From NCBI GenBank assembly GCA_035308365.1, contig DATGGU010000070.1, forward strand, positions 1-64,000: a DNA stretch of 64,000 nt, given 5' to 3'. Positions 57,625-64,000 of the stretch are shown here, piece by piece. The position numbers were made by a program, and so were the translations under genes. Origin of the DNA: PALSA-505 sp035308365 (GTDB lineage: Bacteria > Actinomycetota > Actinomycetes > Streptosporangiales > Streptosporangiaceae). The first letter of the stretch is position 1. Every line of letters begins with the position of its first letter. The notes beneath the pieces were generated by a model. It made no database searches. It was not told the DNA's origin and worked only from the letters and a program-made list of their open reading frames with translations.

Positions 57625-58122
57625 ATGTCCGTTCGGCGGCTCAACCACGCGGTGCTCTACGTCAGCGACGTGCCCCGCGCCGTAGCGTTCTATACCGAGG
57701 CACTCGGCTTCGAGGTCCGCAACGAGTATCACGGGAAGGCCGCCTTCCTGCGGGCACCCGGGTCGGCGAACGACCACGACCTGGGGCTGTTCCAGGTCGA
57801 CGGTGCGAAGCTTGCCGAGGGTCCGCATCTGGGGCTTTACCATCTCGCCTGGGAGGTCGGCACGCTCGGCGAGCTGGCCGCGATCGGCCAGCGGCTGAGC
57901 CGGCTGGGTTCGCTGGTTGGCGCCAGCGACCACCGGGTATCCAAGTCCCTCTATGCCAAGGATCCTGACGGCATCGAGTTCGAGGTGATGTGGCGGGTGC
58001 CCGCCCAGGACTGGGAGCATGAACTCGCGACCGGTCCCGGGACCGGGCCGCTCGACCTGGACGAGGCGCTGTCCCGCTGGGGTGACAAGGTGACCGGCGC
58101 GGCGGCCGGGTCGGCCACCTGA
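57625..58122 (+). CDS. VOC-family (glyoxalase/extradiol-dioxygenase-like) protein
   Basis: This 165-residue protein has two beta-alpha-beta-beta-beta repeats: RRLNHAVLYVSDVPRAVAFY with its metal histidine H8, LYHLAWEV with another histidine, and DPDGIEFEVMW with the glutamate. This is the metal set of catechol-dioxygenase-like VOC proteins. The reaction is not fixed by sequence. A second VOC gene follows after 16 bases, so the two form a small unit. ATG 57625 follows GAGGAGAGG. Confidence 0.85.
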   Translation: MSVRRLNHAVLYVSDVPRAVAFYTEALGFEVRNEYHGKAAFLRAPGSANDHDLGLFQVDGAKLAEGPHLGLYHLAWEVGTLGELAAIGQRLSRLGSLVGASDHRVSKSLYAKDPDGIEFEVMWRVPAQDWEHELATGPGTGPLDLDEALSRWGDKVTGAAAGSAT

Positions 58123-58138
58123 CCAGCAGGGAGGCGCA

Positions 58139-58630
58139 ATGGGCGAGATCGATCTGGCAGCCATCACGGCGGAACGTAACCGGCTGCGTTCGGAGTATCT
58201 GCGGGCCGGCCGTCCGGCCAGTTCGGCCAGGGGCGTGCATCATGTCGCGCTGTTGTCCTCCGATGTGGAGCGGACCATCCGGTTCTACCAGGATGTGCTC
58301 GAATTCCCGCTGACCGAGATCTTCGAGAACCGTGACTACGCGGGGTCGAATCACTTCTTCTTCGATCTTGGTAACGGCAACCTGCTCGCGTTCTTCGACT
58401 TCCCGGGTCTCGATCTCGGGCCGTACGCGGAGGTGCTCGGCGGGCTGCACCATGTGGCGATCTCGGTCGAGCCGGAGCGCTGGGAGTACCTGCGGGCGAA
58501 GCTGGACGCGGCCGGGGTGGCCTGCCAACTGGAGAGCGGGACGTCCATCTACTTCACAGATCCCGACGGGGCCAGGCTGGAACTGATCGCTGACCGGCTC
58601 GGCACCATGTACGGCGCCGACGTCGGCTGA
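58139..58630 (+). CDS. VOC-family protein, second copy
   Basis: The 163-residue protein has an extra helical N-terminus (about 30 residues), then GVHHVALLSSDVERTIRFYQ, GLHHVAISVEPERWEYLRA and FTDPDGARLELI, giving metal histidines and the glutamate. It is a distinct VOC type from its neighbour, not a recent duplicate. Chemistry is unknown. The ribosome site GGGAGG lies before ATG 58139. A GC-rich weak hairpin follows at 58637-58659. Confidence 0.85.
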   Translation: MGEIDLAAITAERNRLRSEYLRAGRPASSARGVHHVALLSSDVERTIRFYQDVLEFPLTEIFENRDYAGSNHFFFDLGNGNLLAFFDFPGLDLGPYAEVLGGLHHVAISVEPERWEYLRAKLDAAGVACQLESGTSIYFTDPDGARLELIADRLGTMYGADVG

Positions 58631-58853
58631 TCACCGGGGCTGGGTTACTGGCTCAGCCCGGGGGCTGAATCTGCTGGCCGGGTGCGGATTTCTATGGTGC
58701 CTTTGTATGCCGGTGCCGCGCCGGTGGTTCGGCGGCTTCCATCGCACTCTCCCTTCGCGGGCACCGCCGGGCGCGGCGCCACTCGCCCGGTCACCGTCCG
58801 TCCCGGGCGCGCGGGAACGGCGAGCCGGCGGTGAATCCGCTCAGTCCCGGACG

Positions 58854-59147
58854 TCAGTCCTTGGCCGCCGGGGCCGGGCCGGCCTCGATGGCCGCCGGGC
58901 CCTGCATGCGCTTGGCCGTCAGCCGGGTGGCCAGCAGCCGCGCGGTCGCCATGGCTACGCCCATGGTGACGGCCCAGCCGATCGCCTCGCCGAGAGCGAC
59001 CTCCGGGTCCTCGGGATGCTCGGGTGGCTCCTTGCCGGTGATCCGCTTCCAAGCCCTGGACATCACCTTGCGGGTGACGAACCCGGCCGCGGCGGCGGCG
59101 ATTCCGCCAATGGCGCGGCTGGCGAAGTCTCCCCGCTTGTCTGCCAT
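58854..59147 (-). CDS. DUF4235 family membrane-associated protein
   Basis: The 97-residue protein has two hydrophobic segments (AIGGIAAAAAGFVTRKVMS and AIGWAVTMGVAMATARLL) and the family tryptophan region AWKRITGKEPPE. DUF4235 is a small actinobacterial membrane protein family of unknown role. AGGAGG lies seven bases before ATG 59147. The 223 bases before it (58631-58853) hold no recognised gene. Confidence 0.82.
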   Translation of the reverse strand: MADKRGDFASRAIGGIAAAAAGFVTRKVMSRAWKRITGKEPPEHPEDPEVALGEAIGWAVTMGVAMATARLLATRLTAKRMQGPAAIEAGPAPAAKD

Positions 59148-59250
59148 CAGTGTGCCTCCTCGATGTGGTGCCCCGGCGGCATCCCGTCACCTGATCATCC
59201 CGCCCGGACGCGATGGGTAATGCTAGCGCGGCTACCCGGCTCGATGATCT

Positions 59251-59763
59251 CTAGTCCTGCCGGGCCAGCGCCGCCCGGGACCGCTCGATCGCCTCGGCCA
59301 GGCTGCCCGGGTGCCGGGTGCACAGCAGCAGGTAGGGCCAGTCCGCATCCGCGCCGGTGACCTCGACGTACACGGACTCCCTGAGATAGGGCCTGATCAG
59401 CAGGTAGGCACTCGGGTCCGAGCGGGGACCGCGCATGGCCTTGGTCTGCATCTGGTCGAGTGGCCTGACCTCACCGGCCAGGGCCAGCGGCAGCCGCGCG
59501 GACCCGCGCCGGTACGCCGCCCCGGACGAGGGCTTCGGCGGCCGCAACGACCCGGCGCGCAGTTCGCCGCCGGCCACGCTGATCACGGCACCCCCCCAGT
59601 GCAGCAGCGTCACCACGGTGATCAGGGCCAGCACGATGTAGACGATCACGCCCACCCACAGGTGGAAGCCGGCGAACAGCTCGGTACCGAGGATGAGGAC
59701 GCAAATCGCGCCGATGAGCCACCAGGAAATGGGTACACGCAGCCGTTCGTGGTAGTCACGCAT
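59251..59763 (-). CDS. DUF3093 family membrane protein
   Basis: The 170-residue protein has two adjacent transmembrane helices (WWLIGAICVLILGTELFAGF and GVIVYIVLALITVVTLLHW) and a soluble C-terminal domain (GAVISVAGGELRAGSLR, AYLLIRPYLRESVYVEVT). DUF3093 is a marker of the conserved actinobacterial dut region, as here. Function is unknown. The start faces the AI-2E transporter gene, with 32 bases between. Confidence 0.88.
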   Translation of the reverse strand: MRDYHERLRVPISWWLIGAICVLILGTELFAGFHLWVGVIVYIVLALITVVTLLHWGGAVISVAGGELRAGSLRPPKPSSGAAYRRGSARLPLALAGEVRPLDQMQTKAMRGPRSDPSAYLLIRPYLRESVYVEVTGADADWPYLLLCTRHPGSLAEAIERSRAALARQD

Positions 59764-59795
59764 GGGACTACGGTAGTTGTTCGGATGGGGTAAAC

Positions 59796-61091
59796 ATGGC
59801 GTGGGCTAGATGGCGCGGAGAACGGGGGGCGGCACGCGGCATGACCACGGCTACTCAACGTGACGACATGGACACAGGGGAACAGGATGGGCGCCCGGCC
59901 GCGCCAGCCAGCGGGCCACCGCGCCCGGGCGGCCGGCGGTTCCAGCCGGCCAGCGAGAGGCCGGGTGATCACACCCCCGGATGGCTCCAGCGCGCGGCCG
60001 GCTGGTCCTGGCGGCTGCTGGTCATCGGCCTGCTGATCTACGTCGCGTCCAGGATCGCCAGCGCCCTGCGCATCGTGGTGCTGCCGTGCGTCATCGCGCT
60101 GCTGCTCACCGCGCTGCTGCAGCCACTGTGCGGCTGGCTGAAGCGGATGAGGTTCCCCGGCCTGCTGGCCACCTGGTGCGTCCTCATCCTGACGATCGCG
60201 GCGATCGCCGGCCTGGGCACCCTGATCTATGTGCGGACGAGCGCCGAGTACCCGACCCTGCTCGGCGACCTCACCCACACCGGCCACCAGTTGCAGCACT
60301 GGCTGGCCGGCCCGCCCTTCCACATCAAGCAGACCAGTCTGCAGCACCTGCTCAGGAACGCCGAAAACGAGGTGTCCACGCACAAGTCGCTGGTCGCCGG
60401 CACCGTGCTCACCGGCGGCAGGTACGTCGTGGAGATCCTGGCGGGCATCGTCCTCACCCTTTTCGTAGGGTTTTTCCTGATCAAGGACGGTGACCGGATC
60501 TGGTCCTGGCTGACCGGCTTCCTCGCCCCGGACCGGGCCGAGCGAACCGACCGGGCAGGCCGCGCCGCCTGGCAGGTCCTCGTGCACTACGTGCGGGGGA
60601 CGGTGCTGATCGCAGCGATCCACTCGGTGGTGATCGGCCTGACGCTGTGGATCCTGGGCGTCCCGCTGGTGATCCCGCTGGCCGCCCTGGTCTTCCTGGC
60701 CGCGTTCGTCCCGCTGATCGGGATCCTGGTGGCCGGAGCGCTGGCCATCCTGGTGACCCTCGGTACGAAGGGCCTGGTCGCCGCGATCATCCTGCTCGTG
60801 GTGTTCGTGGTCGAAGACCAGCTCGACGGGCACCTGCTCCAGCCGCAGGTGGTGGGCCGCATCCTCCGGCTGCACCCGCTGGCGGTCATCCTCGTGCTGG
60901 CCGTGGGCGGGGTGCTGGTCGGCATCCCGGGAGCGGTGGTCGCCGTCCCCACCGCGGCGGCGATCGCCCGCGCGTGGCCCGAACTGCGCAGCCCGGCGAA
61001 CAGCTCCGCGCACCCGGGCACACCGGCTCAGACCGGGAAGGAACCCCAGGACAAGAGCGAAGATCTCGGTGAAGAGCATGTCCCGATGTAA
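59796..61091 (+). CDS. AI-2E/PerM-family membrane transporter
   Basis: The protein (431 residues from ATG 59796, 416 from ATG 59841) has an unstructured polar N-terminus and about eight transmembrane helices in the AI-2E family layout, with VLPCVIALLLTALLQPLCGW, LTLFVGFFLIKDGDRIW, LAAFVPLIGILVAGALAIL and EDQLDGHLLQPQVVGRILRL, which is the family signature. Members export small molecules or affect ion stress; AI-2 export is shown only for some. It lies between the DUF3093 and dut genes, where most actinomycetes have none, and precedes dut by nine bases. Confidence 0.88.
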   Translation: MAWARWRGERGAARGMTTATQRDDMDTGEQDGRPAAPASGPPRPGGRRFQPASERPGDHTPGWLQRAAGWSWRLLVIGLLIYVASRIASALRIVVLPCVIALLLTALLQPLCGWLKRMRFPGLLATWCVLILTIAAIAGLGTLIYVRTSAEYPTLLGDLTHTGHQLQHWLAGPPFHIKQTSLQHLLRNAENEVSTHKSLVAGTVLTGGRYVVEILAGIVLTLFVGFFLIKDGDRIWSWLTGFLAPDRAERTDRAGRAAWQVLVHYVRGTVLIAAIHSVVIGLTLWILGVPLVIPLAALVFLAAFVPLIGILVAGALAILVTLGTKGLVAAIILLVVFVVEDQLDGHLLQPQVVGRILRLHPLAVILVLAVGGVLVGIPGAVVAVPTAAAIARAWPELRSPANSSAHPGTPAQTGKEPQDKSEDLGEEHVPM

Positions 61092-61100
61092 AGTCTGCGG

Positions 61101-61631
61101 GTGAGCGCTACAGGACCCGGCCCCAACAGGCGGCCGGATGATGCGGTGGATGTTCTGATCAGGCGGCTCGATCCGGCGGTGCCGCTGCCGGGATACGCCC
61201 ATCCGGGGGACGCGGGAGCCGATCTGGTGGCGGCCGCCGACGTGGAGCTCGCCCCCGGCCAGCGCGCGGTGGTGCCCACCGGGGTGGCGATCGCACTTCC
61301 GGCCGGATATGCGGCGTTCGTCCACCCGCGATCGGGCCTCGCGGCCAAACACGGGGTTACTCTCGTAAACGCACCCGGAACGGTGGACGCCGGATACCGG
61401 GGCGAGATCAAGGTCACGATGCTGAACACGGATGCCACCCAGACGGTCCGCTTCCTGCGCGGTGACCGCATCGCGCAGCTGGTGATCCAGCGGGTGGAAT
61501 GCGCCGTGTTCCACGAGGCCGAAATCCTTCCCGGGTCGGCCCGGGGAGACGGCGGATTCGGCTCGACCGGCGGCCACGCCGGCGCCTCCGCCCACCAAGC
61601 AAACTCACAGCACAGGAACGCGGAAGATTGA
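61101..61631 (+). CDS. dut: Deoxyuridine triphosphatase
   Basis: Dut hydrolyses dUTP to dUMP, keeping uracil out of DNA and feeding thymidylate synthesis. The 176-residue trimer-type protein has all five motifs: HPGDAGADLVA, PRSGLAAKHGV, GTVDAGYRGEIKV with the catalytic Asp, RGDRIAQLV, and RGDGGFGSTGG. GTG 61101 is the start. Its stop overlaps the TTG start of the next gene. The C-terminal tail after motif five is longer than usual (GHAGASAHQANSQHR). Confidence 0.95.
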   Translation: MSATGPGPNRRPDDAVDVLIRRLDPAVPLPGYAHPGDAGADLVAAADVELAPGQRAVVPTGVAIALPAGYAAFVHPRSGLAAKHGVTLVNAPGTVDAGYRGEIKVTMLNTDATQTVRFLRGDRIAQLVIQRVECAVFHEAEILPGSARGDGGFGSTGGHAGASAHQANSQHRNAED

Positions 61632-62500
61632 AGCACGGAAAATCAGGGGAGCGCGGAAAGTTGTTCCGGCGGCGGCGTGACACGGGCGCGGGAAAGCCGG
61701 TGCCAGCGGGCGGGCCGGACGCTGAGTTCCATGACGACGACGAGTACGACGATCTCGACTACGAGGCCGACGACCTGTCCTGGGCCACCGGCGACAACCC
61801 CGACGACTACCAGGGCCGGCACACCGTGGCCAGCGGCCAGCAGGCTCCCCAGGTGACCGGCTCCGGCCCATGGGACTGCGCCGGGCCGTACCCGCAGCGG
61901 GACCGGGTCGACGTCGGAAGCCTGCTGATCCCGCTCGGCCCCAGCTGGCAGATTCACCTGGAGCCGAACGAGGAGCAGACCCAGTTCGTCCTGGCCAGCG
62001 TCACCTCCGACAGCGGCAAGCTGCAGATGCGAGCACTCGCCGCGCCCAAGACGACCGGGCTGTGGGACGACGAGCGGGCCGAGGTCGCCGAGGCGATCGG
62101 CAAGCTCGGGGGCCAGACGTGGGAGGCGGAGGGCCCGTTCGGAACCGAGCTGCGCGCCCGCGAGCCGGCCCAGCCGGGCAGCGGGGACTCCGGTATGCAT
62201 ACGGCCCGTTACCTGGGCGTCGACGGTCCCCGGTGGCTGCTGTGCGCCAGGATCACCGGCCCGGCCGCCGAGGACCCGCTGATCGCCAGGCCGCTGGAGG
62301 ACATCTTCGGTGACGTCGTGGTGGTACGCGGCGACCATCCTGCGCCGCCGCGCGACCAGCTCGAAATCCAGCTCCCACCGGACATGCGCGCGGCCCTCGC
62401 CGAGCAGCTCGCCCAGGCCCAGGCCGAAGCCGAGGCCGAGCAGCGCCGCCACTACCCCAACCCGTTCGAGCGCGGCCCCGAGATCACCGAAACCCGCTGA
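61628..62500 (+). CDS. DUF3710 family protein
   Basis: This protein of about 290 residues has a basic N-terminus, an acidic stretch (DDDEYDDLDYEADDLSW) and a conserved core (GPWDCAGPYPQRDRVDVGSL, LEPNEEQTQFVLASVTSDSG, YLGVDGPRWLLCARITGPA). DUF3710 accompanies dut in actinomycetes and is of unknown role. TTG at 61628 overlaps the dut stop (TTGA) and follows GGAAG; the upstream open frame reads through dut in another frame and is not coding. Confidence 0.88.
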   Translation: MKHGKSGERGKLFRRRRDTGAGKPVPAGGPDAEFHDDDEYDDLDYEADDLSWATGDNPDDYQGRHTVASGQQAPQVTGSGPWDCAGPYPQRDRVDVGSLLIPLGPSWQIHLEPNEEQTQFVLASVTSDSGKLQMRALAAPKTTGLWDDERAEVAEAIGKLGGQTWEAEGPFGTELRAREPAQPGSGDSGMHTARYLGVDGPRWLLCARITGPAAEDPLIARPLEDIFGDVVVVRGDHPAPPRDQLEIQLPPDMRAALAEQLAQAQAEAEAEQRRHYPNPFERGPEITETR

Positions 62501-62599
62501 CCCACGCACCCCGCCCGCAAGCAGCAGGTGTCCGTTTAGTTATCGCAGAGTTAACACAAGAACGCGCCTAGCCGGCCTTTCAGCCGCTAACGTCCTGCC

Positions 62600-62857
62600 A
62601 TGACACGCGACACAACGGTCGCGGCGGCCGGTGAAAGGCCGATTTCGCGAGTGAATGGCAATCTTGCCTCGGTACGCAGCCGCCCGGCCGGCCTGGAGGC
62701 GGAGCTGGATGACGGCTCGGGCGTGCTGCGCCTGGTCTGGATGGGCCAGCGCCGGATCACCGGCATCGAGCCCGGCCGCGGCCTCGTGGTCGAGGGCCGC
62801 GTCGGCATCCAGCGCGGCCGCAAGACCATGTACAACCCGCGTTACCGGCTGACCTAG
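62600..62857 (+). CDS. Single OB-fold nucleic-acid-binding protein
   Basis: This 85-residue protein is one OB fold: ISRVNGNLASVRSRPAGLEA, LEAELDDGSGVLRLVWMGQR and RGLVVEGRVGIQRGRKTMYN. It is the small actinobacterial form found with DUF3710 and dut. It presumably binds single-stranded DNA or RNA. ATG 62600 has only a weak ribosome site. The upstream 99 bases are comparatively AT-rich and may hold a promoter. Confidence 0.85.
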   Translation: MTRDTTVAAAGERPISRVNGNLASVRSRPAGLEAELDDGSGVLRLVWMGQRRITGIEPGRGLVVEGRVGIQRGRKTMYNPRYRLT

Positions 62858-62860
62858 CGC

Positions 62861-63520
62861 TCACGTCCCCGACAGCAGCTCGGCCAGCTGGTCTTCGACG
62901 TCTTCGTTGGTGACGAAGAGCAGTTCGTCGCCTGCTTCGAGCGGGTCGTCGTCGTGCGGCACGATGACCCTGCCTTCGCGCAGGATGGCAACCAGGGCAG
63001 TGTCGACCGGCCAGTCGATGTCGCCGACCCGCTGCCCGGACAGCGGGGCGTCCGATGCCATGGTCAGCTCGACGAGGTTGGCGTCGCTCTGCCGGAACGT
63101 CATCAGCCGGACCAGGTCGCCGACGCTGACCGCCTCCTCGACCAGGGCCGACAGCAGTCTGGGCGTAGACACGGCCACGTCGATTCCCCATGATTCGTTG
63201 AACAGCCACTCGTTCTTCGGGTGATTCACCCGGGCGACGACCCTGGGCACCCCGTACTCGGTCTTGGCCAGCAGCGAGACGACGAGGTTCACCTTGTCGT
63301 CACCGGTGGCGCAGACGACCACGTTGCAGCGCTGCAGCCCGGCGTCGTCCAGCGAGGATATCTCGCAGGCGTCGGCCAGCAGCCACTCCGCCCTGGGCAC
63401 GCTGTCCACCTTGATGGCCCTGGGGTTCCGGTCGATCAGCAGAACCTCGTGCCCATTGTCCAGCAGCTCGGTGGCGATCGACTTGCCCACCGCACCGGCT
63501 CCGGCGATCGCGACCCGCAT
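62861..63520 (-). CDS. trkA: TrkA/Ktr-type potassium uptake regulatory protein (CeoC-like)
   Basis: The 219-residue protein is an RCK domain pair: the NAD-binding start MRVAIAGAGAVGKSIATELL, LIDRNPRAIK, VVVCATGDDKVNLVVSLLAK and a C-terminal RCK-C domain (VGDIDWPVDTALVAILREGR, AGDELLFVTNEDVEDQL). It gates a potassium channel by NAD(H)/ATP state. ATG 63520 overlaps the stop of the second trkA gene by one base (TGATG). The stop is four bases from the stop of the OB-fold gene. Confidence 0.93.
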   Translation of the reverse strand: MRVAIAGAGAVGKSIATELLDNGHEVLLIDRNPRAIKVDSVPRAEWLLADACEISSLDDAGLQRCNVVVCATGDDKVNLVVSLLAKTEYGVPRVVARVNHPKNEWLFNESWGIDVAVSTPRLLSALVEEAVSVGDLVRLMTFRQSDANLVELTMASDAPLSGQRVGDIDWPVDTALVAILREGRVIVPHDDDPLEAGDELLFVTNEDVEDQLAELLSGT

Positions 63521-64000
63521 CAGTGGCCTCCCTCGGCACGCTTGGCGAACGTGGCGGCGATCCGTTCCAGGTCGCTTTCCACCGCTATCACGTGCACCAG
63601 ATCACCCTCCTGGAGCACGGTGGCCGGCTCGGGCAGCAAGGCGTGACCGAGCCGGGAGATGAACGCGACCCGGGCACCGGTGGACTGCTCAAGAAATTTC
63701 ACCTTCTCGCCGAGCCACCGGTCGGAGTAGGCGACCTCGGCCAGCACGACCTTCCCGGTCGGGTCCCGCCAGAGCGACTCGGCGCCGTCCGGCATCAGCG
63801 TGCGCAGCATCTGGTCGGCGGTCCACCGCACGGTCGCGACCGTCGGGATGCCGAGCCGCTGATAGACCTCGGCCCGGCGCGGATCGTAGATCCGGGCCGC
63901 GACCCGCTCCACCCCGAACGACTCCCGCGCCACCCGGGCGGAGATGATGTTGGAGTTGTCACCGCTGCTCACCGCCGCGAACGCATCGGCTTCCTCGATG
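63520..64000 (-). CDS. trkA: TrkA-type potassium uptake protein (CeoB-like), 5' end outside the window
   Basis: The C-terminal 160 or so residues are present: the end of the NAD-binding domain (NIISARVARESFGVERVAAR, YDPRRAEVYQRLGIPTVATV) and an RCK-C domain (VKFLEQSTGARVAFISRLGH, VLQEGDLVHVIAVESDLERI). The frame remains open to the window edge (EADAFAAVSSGDNS), so the start lies beyond 64000. It heads the two-gene trkA unit, coupled to the next by a one-base overlap, as in other actinomycetes. Confidence 0.9.
   Translation of the reverse strand, partial: IEEADAFAAVSSGDNSNIISARVARESFGVERVAARIYDPRRAEVYQRLGIPTVATVRWTADQMLRTLMPDGAESLWRDPTGKVVLAEVAYSDRWLGEKVKFLEQSTGARVAFISRLGHALLPEPATVLQEGDLVHVIAVESDLERIAATFAKRAEGGH

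Noticed and set aside
57550..57625. tRNA-like T-arm (GCGGGTTTCGATTCCCGC) on the minus strand
   Set aside because: The loop has eight bases, and no matching acceptor, D-arm or anticodon arm lies at the right distance; it is better explained as part of a terminator.

Overview
The window is very GC-rich DNA with GTG/TTG starts, dense overlapping operons and lineage-marker families (DUF397, DUF3093, DUF3710, DUF4235, and a Scr1-type DUF5753 remnant). Together these point to a filamentous-type actinomycete (Actinomycetota; Streptosporangiales or a near relative is my guess, not proven). No rRNA, tRNA, CRISPR array, insertion sequence or prophage was seen. All calls rest on reading the sequence and on recalled family knowledge; no database search was run.

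Layout. 1-1,000: a DUF397 gene whose N-terminal motif is repeated four times, a 3' scrap of its usual regulator partner, and a decayed hicAB toxin-antitoxin pair. 1,150-8,250: a ten-repeat secreted NHL propeller, RNase Z, a secreted protein of unknown role, and a PadR regulator/membrane protein pair. 8,300-15,800: amino-acid catabolism (class III aminotransferase + mmsA, gabT, a D-threonine-aldolase-like enzyme) with gene debris between. 16,600-24,600: a beta-ketoadipate upper pathway (pobA, pcaB, pcaC, pcaH, pcaG, pcaD), a BNR-repeat secreted protein and a LysR regulator. 24,800-37,500: a fused 2-oxoacid dehydrogenase E1, an esterase, a G1-type secreted peptidase, an MFS exporter with a winged-helix-like tail, and a lipid-linked set (diacylglycerol-kinase-like, alkyl-DHAP-synthase-like, TetR, glpD), then cutA.

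37,500-50,300 is the most unusual part. A CmtR-like metal sensor diverges from a radical SAM protein with a CCAEP tail and a DUF169 protein. Next comes a tightly coupled operon: an ArsR sensor with an N-terminal Cys pair, an ATP-grasp/GNAT fusion, a PLP decarboxylase, a one-helix membrane peptide, a C39-peptidase ABC exporter, and a 42-residue precursor peptide with a Gly-Gly leader and the core ASPHVVCCGSNCVT. No lanthionine synthetase, YcaO or other standard modifying enzyme is present. I read this as a candidate new RiPP-type (ribosomal peptide) system, possibly linked to metals. A PCuAC-like lipoprotein that has lost copper ligands and a phosphoribosyltransferase/cysteine-synthase-like fusion lie just downstream on the other strand.

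50,300-64,000 returns to housekeeping: DUF885 and gamma-glutamyltransferase-family enzymes, a HhH-GPD repair protein, a homocitrate-synthase-like gene divergent from an HTH-citrate synthase over paired operators, two VOC proteins, and the conserved actinobacterial dut block (DUF3093, AI-2E transporter, dut, DUF3710, OB-fold, two TrkA proteins).

Two themes recur. Small in-frame tandem duplications cover or adjoin start codons or linkers (6,612; 35,410; 37,518; 49,541). A 108-109 bp structured repeat with terminal inverted arms and a conserved inner hairpin occurs twice (13,918 and 27,778).
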